From NCBI RefSeq assembly GCF_025231525.1, contig NZ_CP103057.1:2249001-2313000 (forward strand): a stretch of 64,000 bases of DNA, in the 5' to 3' direction. This DNA is from Sphingomonas endolithica. Lineage in GTDB: Bacteria; Pseudomonadota; Alphaproteobacteria; Sphingomonadales; Sphingomonadaceae. The notes below the pieces were generated by a model. The model worked only from the letters and a program-made list of their open reading frames with translations, had not been told where the DNA came from and made no database searches. Shown piece after piece: positions 59,463-64,000 of this stretch; the stretch's first letter is position 1, and each line of letters begins with the position of its first letter. The translations under genes were made by a program, and so were the position numbers.

Positions 59463-62400
59463 ATGGCCAAGACTATGCTGAAATCGCTGTCGGACGCACT
59501 TGCCGCCCGATTGACCAAGGGTGCTCTGCCGGGCGAGCTGCAGGATTTCGGCAAGGCCGAGCGCGCCGCCGCCGCCGCCTTCGTTGCCGCCACGGCCGAG
59601 ACGCGCGCCCCGGGCGAGCCGGCAATGGAATTGGAGCCGCTGCCGGGGACGGACCTCAGGCGTCGCATGCGGCTGGCGATCATCAATGACGACATGCCGT
59701 TCCTGGTCGATTCGATCGCCGCGACGATCGGCGCGCACGGCATCGGCATCGATCGGATCATCCACCCCGTCTTGCGCGTCACGCGCGATGCCGACGGCAC
59801 GCTGACCGCGGTCGGCGACACCGGCGCGCCCGAATCGATGATCTATATCGAGCTGGAGCGCGCCGATGCACGCGACCGGCGCGATCTGCTCGCCGAACTT
59901 GCCGGCAACCTCGCCGATGTGCGCGCCGCGGTCGCGGACTGGCCGGCCTTGCAGCAGGCAATGGCGGAGGACGCCGACATCCTGCAGGCGAGCAGCCATT
60001 TCGATGGTGACGGCGAGGGCGCCGAGCTGCTGCGCTGGTTGCTCGACGGTAATTTCACCCTGCTGGGCCATGAGAGTTGGACGGATGCGCGCAGCACGAA
60101 CCCGCTCGGCATCGCGCGTACCGCACAGACCGTGCCGATCCTGGCCGACGCTTCGCGCGCGCTGGCGATCGCGCATTTCGGCGCCGGCGGCGACGCGCCG
60201 TTGCTGCTCAAATCGAACCTGATCTCGGGCGTCCACCGCCACGTGCCGCTGGATCTGCTGCTCGTGCCGATCATGACGGGAGACGCGGTCACCGGCCTGT
60301 CGATCCATGCCGGCCTGTGGACCAGCGCGGCGCTCGCCGCGACGCCGCAGGACGTCCCCGTGCTGCGCACGCGGCTCGCGGCGCTGGAGGGGAAGTTCGG
60401 CTTCGATCCCAAGGGCCATACCGGCAAGGCGCTGACGCATGCGCTGGCCGCGTTGCCGCACGATCTGATCACCGCGTTCAACGCGGACGATCTGGAGAAT
60501 CTCGCGCTGACCGCAATGTCGCTGGCGGATCGCCCGCGGCCCAAGCTCGTGCTGGTGCGCTCGACCTTGGGGCGGCACATGTTCGCGTTCGTGTGGCTGC
60601 CGCGCGATGACCTGACCACCGCCCGCCGCGTGGCGATCGGCGAGATGCTGGCCGAGGCATGCAGCGGCGCCTTGCTCAATTGGGGGCTGGCGCTGGAAGA
60701 CGGCACGGTCGCGCTGATCCGCTACACGTTCGATCTGCGCGGCGAAGGCCATATGCCGGACGCCGCGCCGCTCGATGCCCGCCTCGCGCGGATGGTGCGT
60801 GGCTGGGTTCCCGCGGTGGAGGCGGCGCTTGGCGAATTACTGGATCCGTCGCGCGCCGCGCGGCTGGCGCTGCGCCATGCCGCCAGCTTCCCGCAAGGCT
60901 ATCGCAACGGCAACAGCGCGGAGGAAGCGGCGCGCGACATCGTCTGCCTGTCGCGCCTGGATAGCGACGGCGATCGCACCGTGCGCCTGTTCCGCGATGC
61001 ACAGGGCGCCTCCCGGCTGAAAATCTACCGCGAAGGCGGCGCGCTGGCGCTGTCCGATGCCGTGCCGGTGCTGGAAAATTTCGGCTTCCGCGTGATCGAG
61101 GAGATCCCGACCGCGCTCGGCGACGACGCGCACGGCTTCGTGCACGAATTCCTGGTCGAGGCCGCCCGCCGGTTCGACGACGACACCACCACGCTCGAAA
61201 ACGCCATCGCCGCGGTGCTGGAGGGCAAGGCGGAGAACGACGCGTTCAATCGCCTGATCGTCGATGCCGGCATGGCCCCGTCCTCGGTCGTCTTGTTCCG
61301 CGCGTGGTTCCGCTATCTGCGCCAAGCGGGGCTGCCTTACGGGCTGGCGACCGTCGTGGATGCGCTGCGCCGCGCGCCCGATGTCGCAGCGACGTTGATC
61401 GACCGCTTCGCCGCCGCGCATGATCCGGCGCAGAAGGCGACCAGCATCGTGGCAACGGATGCCGCGATCGAGCGCGGGCTCGATGCCGTCTCGGCGATCG
61501 ACGACGACAGAATCCTGCGCGCGCTGCGCAGCGTGATCGCGGCGACGCTGCGCACCAATGCCTTTGCGCCCGCCGGACAGGTGGCCCTCGCCTTCAAGCT
61601 CGACAGTCATCTCGTGCCCGGCCTGCCTGCCCCCGTGCCATGGCGCGAGATCTGGGTTTACTCCCCCCGCGTGGAGGGCATCCATCTGCGCGCCGGCCCC
61701 GTCGCCCGCGGTGGCCTGCGCTGGTCCGACCGGCGCGACGATTTCCGCACCGAGATCCTCGGGCTGATGAAGGCGCAGCGCGTCAAGAATGCGGTGATCG
61801 TGCCGACCGGCGCCAAGGGCGGCTTCTATCCCAAGCAATTGCCGCCCGCGTCCAATCGCGACGCCTGGCTGGCGGAAGGCACCGAAAGCTACCGCATTTT
61901 CATCCGCGCTTTGCTGTCGATCACCGACAATATCGTCGAGAATGCGGTGGTCCACCCGGCGGACGTGACGATCCTGGACGGCGATGATCCGTATTTCGTG
62001 GTGGCCGCCGACAAGGGCACCGCGACGTTCAGCGACGTCGCCAATGCGATAGCGCTCGAACATGATTTCTGGCTCGGCGACGCGTTCGCCAGCGGCGGGT
62101 CGGTCGGCTACGACCACAAGGCGATGGGCATCACCGCCAAGGGTGCATGGCTCTCCGTGCAGCGCCACTTCGCCGAGCGCGGTGTCGACGTGCAAAGCCA
62201 AGCGATCCGCGTGATCGGCTGCGGCGACATGTCGGGCGACGTGTTCGGCAACGGCATGCTGCTGTCCAAGACGCTCAAGATCGTTGCCGCGTTCGATCAC
62301 CGGCATATCTTCCTCGATCCCGATCCCGATCCGGCGGCAAGCTGGGAAGAGCGCAACCGCATGTTCGCGCTGCCGCGCTCAAGCTGGGCGGATTACGACG

Positions 62401-64000
62401 CCAAGCTCATCTCCAAGGGCGGTGGCGTGTTCCCGCGCACCGACAAGACGATCAAGCTCAGCAAGCAGGTGCGCACCGCACTCGGGCTGAATGCCGAGGA
62501 GATGGAGCCGACCGCCTTGATCTCGGCGATCCTCAAGAGCCCGGTCGACCTGATCTGGTTCGGCGGCATCGGCACCTATGTGAAGGCCGCGGCCGAGAAC
62601 AATATCCAGGTCGGCGACCCGGCCAATGATCGGCTGCGCGTTGATGCCGAGGATCTACGCGCCACCGCGATCGGCGAGGGTGCGAATCTGGGCGTCACGC
62701 AAGCCGCGCGCATCGCCTTTGCGGCGCGGGGCGGCCGGATCAACACCGACTTCATCGACAATTCGGCCGGCGTCGATTGCTCGGATAACGAGGTCAACAT
62801 CAAGATCGCGCTCAACCGCGAGATGATCGAGGGCCGCCTCAGCTACGCCAAGCGCAACACCTTCCTGGCCAGCATGACGGACGATGTCACGCATCTGGTG
62901 CTGGAGGATAATCGCCTGCAGACGCTGGCGCTGTCCGTGGCGGAGAATGACGGGCCCCAGACGCTGCCGAGCTATGTCCGCCTGATCGAGATCTTCGAAG
63001 GCGCCGGGCGGCTCGACCGCGCGGTCGAGGGGCTGGCGTCGAACGACGATCTGCTGCGCCGCGTGCAGGAATTGCGCGGGCTTACCCGGCCAGAGCTTGC
63101 CGTGTTGCTCGCCACCGCCAAGCTCGCGCTGCAGGACGCGATCGAGCATAGCGAGCTCGGGCTGGATCCCGAATTGCGGGACGATCTCCATGCCTCCTTC
63201 CCGCGCGCGATGCGCAAGAAGTTCGGCCAGGCGATCGACGACCATCGCCTGCGCGGCGAGATCGTCGCCACCAAACTCGCCAACCGCATCGTCAACCGCA
63301 TGGGCGTGCTCTACCCCTTCGAGCTGGCGGAGGAGGAAGGCGCGGCAATGGCCGACATCGCGTCTTTGTTCGTCGTCGCGGAGCGATTGTTCGACCTGCC
63401 TTCCTTGTGGGCGGAGATCGAGACGGCAGAGATGCCCGAAGCGGCGCGCATCGCCTTGTTCGACGAAGTCGCGGTGGCGACGCGGGCGCAGATCGCGGAT
63501 CTGCTGCGCGTGTCGCGGCCAGGCACCGGTCCGGCCGAGATCCTGGGGCGGCTGGGCACGGGTATCGCCAGCCTGGACAAGCAAACCAAGCACCTGCTGC
63601 TGGCCGAGGCCAGCGCACAGAGCGCGCGGATCGCCGCCAGGTTGGAGGGGGCGGGCGCCTCCAAGAAACTGGTGCAGAAGGTGGTGCGGCTGTTCGAGCT
63701 GGATGGCGCGGTGGGGCTTGCCGATCTGGGTGAGCGCCTGGGCCTGGACGAGCTCGTGCTCACGCGCGCATTCACGCGGCTCGGCCAAGCGCTCGGGCTG
63801 GACTGGGCACAGGCCAATGCCGCCCGCATCACCCCGAGCGATCCGTGGGAGCGGCTGCTCATCGCCGGCCTGGCGCGCGACTTCCAGCAGTTGCGGCTGG
63901 AATTCCTGGGCCGCGGAGCGGGTGATCCGCAGGCCCTGGTCGAAAGCTGGCTGAGCAAGAATGCCGATCGCGTGGCGCAATTCAAATCCGTCGTCGATCG
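59463..64000 (+). CDS. gdhB: NAD-specific glutamate dehydrogenase, large (180-kDa) class, partial
   Basis: The frame starts at ATG 59463 and is open to the window edge (1512 codons), close to the family's roughly 1550-1600 residues. N-terminal ACT-like regions (INDDMPFLVDSIAATIGAHG, YREGGALALSDAVPVLENFG) precede the catalytic domain. That domain has GLRWSDRRDDFRTEILGLMK, the substrate lysines in VPTGAKGGFYPKQ (about residue 785) and the NAD-binding RVIGCGDMSGDVFGNGML. It oxidises glutamate to 2-oxoglutarate and ammonia. The C terminus is missing because the sequence ends, not because the gene is broken. Confidence 0.95.
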   Translation, partial: MAKTMLKSLSDALAARLTKGALPGELQDFGKAERAAAAAFVAATAETRAPGEPAMELEPLPGTDLRRRMRLAIINDDMPFLVDSIAATIGAHGIGIDRIIHPVLRVTRDADGTLTAVGDTGAPESMIYIELERADARDRRDLLAELAGNLADVRAAVADWPALQQAMAEDADILQASSHFDGDGEGAELLRWLLDGNFTLLGHESWTDARSTNPLGIARTAQTVPILADASRALAIAHFGAGGDAPLLLKSNLISGVHRHVPLDLLLVPIMTGDAVTGLSIHAGLWTSAALAATPQDVPVLRTRLAALEGKFGFDPKGHTGKALTHALAALPHDLITAFNADDLENLALTAMSLADRPRPKLVLVRSTLGRHMFAFVWLPRDDLTTARRVAIGEMLAEACSGALLNWGLALEDGTVALIRYTFDLRGEGHMPDAAPLDARLARMVRGWVPAVEAALGELLDPSRAARLALRHAASFPQGYRNGNSAEEAARDIVCLSRLDSDGDRTVRLFRDAQGASRLKIYREGGALALSDAVPVLENFGFRVIEEIPTALGDDAHGFVHEFLVEAARRFDDDTTTLENAIAAVLEGKAENDAFNRLIVDAGMAPSSVVLFRAWFRYLRQAGLPYGLATVVDALRRAPDVAATLIDRFAAAHDPAQKATSIVATDAAIERGLDAVSAIDDDRILRALRSVIAATLRTNAFAPAGQVALAFKLDSHLVPGLPAPVPWREIWVYSPRVEGIHLRAGPVARGGLRWSDRRDDFRTEILGLMKAQRVKNAVIVPTGAKGGFYPKQLPPASNRDAWLAEGTESYRIFIRALLSITDNIVENAVVHPADVTILDGDDPYFVVAADKGTATFSDVANAIALEHDFWLGDAFASGGSVGYDHKAMGITAKGAWLSVQRHFAERGVDVQSQAIRVIGCGDMSGDVFGNGMLLSKTLKIVAAFDHRHIFLDPDPDPAASWEERNRMFALPRSSWADYDAKLISKGGGVFPRTDKTIKLSKQVRTALGLNAEEMEPTALISAILKSPVDLIWFGGIGTYVKAAAENNIQVGDPANDRLRVDAEDLRATAIGEGANLGVTQAARIAFAARGGRINTDFIDNSAGVDCSDNEVNIKIALNREMIEGRLSYAKRNTFLASMTDDVTHLVLEDNRLQTLALSVAENDGPQTLPSYVRLIEIFEGAGRLDRAVEGLASNDDLLRRVQELRGLTRPELAVLLATAKLALQDAIEHSELGLDPELRDDLHASFPRAMRKKFGQAIDDHRLRGEIVATKLANRIVNRMGVLYPFELAEEEGAAMADIASLFVVAERLFDLPSLWAEIETAEMPEAARIALFDEVAVATRAQIADLLRVSRPGTGPAEILGRLGTGIASLDKQTKHLLLAEASAQSARIAARLEGAGASKKLVQKVVRLFELDGAVGLADLGERLGLDELVLTRAFTRLGQALGLDWAQANAARITPSDPWERLLIAGLARDFQQLRLEFLGRGAGDPQALVESWLSKNADRVAQFKSVVD

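Overview
The window looks like chromosome of a GC-rich alphaproteobacterium of the order Sphingomonadales, most likely Sphingomonas or a close relative. The evidence is the PEPxxWA form of PEP-CTERM surface proteins, a GTTC-N7-GTTC SOS box before an imuA-imuB-dnaE2 mutasome, the 180-kDa class of NAD-glutamate dehydrogenase, MpaB-type oxygenase, a MucR-like regulator, and intergenic CCCGGACTTGTTCCGGG-type palindromes. This is inference from gene content; no rRNA gene is present.

Positions 1-43.7 kb are mostly core chromosome, in short operons. In order they hold: a PagL-like lipid A deacylase; a DUF2975/HTH pair; kup; pdeM; a zinc alcohol dehydrogenase divergent from a LacI-type regulator; a metallopeptidase-ccmA-ccmB operon; phhB; an SDR gene; a two-gene osmoprotectant-type ABC importer followed by an MpaB oxygenase; a MarR-type regulator; agmatine-to-putrescine genes (aguA, aguB) around a decayed gene; an M28 peptidase; rpsD; chorismate mutase; a GIY-YIG/TrmJ fusion; rpiB-glyA-small protein-nrdR; an ECF sigma/anti-sigma pair; imuA-imuB-dnaE2; and the ydbH-ynbE-ydbL envelope trio. 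At 36.4-43.1 kb lies the most unusual operon. An M48-like cytosolic protease overlaps by 4 bp an 1808-residue protein whose apparent order is kinase-like domain, DUF4011, SF1 helicase, nuclease-like domain and WGR. It resembles the DUF4011-helicase-nuclease class of anti-phage proteins and is the best candidate for an undescribed system here.

Positions 43.88-57.95 kb are accessory DNA. An intact tRNA-Thr(CGT) at 57.9 kb is followed, leftwards, by two partial copies of its 3' half, at 54.62 and 43.88 kb. This is the footprint of two successive integrations at the tRNA 3' end. The only recombinase trace is the C-terminal tail of a tyrosine integrase at 49.1 kb. The outer island (about 10.7 kb) carries four PEPxxWA-CTERM proteins, one of them a metalloprotease. 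All four have a TTAAC-N5-GTT site (CtrA-like, TTAA-N7-TTMA) 36-117 bp upstream. It also carries a MucR-like protein without its zinc ligands, a PD-(D/E)XK nuclease-like protein with a small partner, a nuclease-like secreted protein and several small proteins. The inner island (about 3.3 kb) carries a DUF6641-like protein, two related lipoproteins, an XRE regulator and AT-rich DNA.

Positions 58.0-64.0 kb return to core genes: a PAS-domain protein and an NAD-glutamate dehydrogenase that runs off the right edge.

Three intergenic regions (4.5-4.9, 13.9-14.1 and 20.4-20.7 kb) consist of nested palindromic repeats. A further repeat family flanks the GIY-YIG module and has become its in-frame linker to TrmJ.
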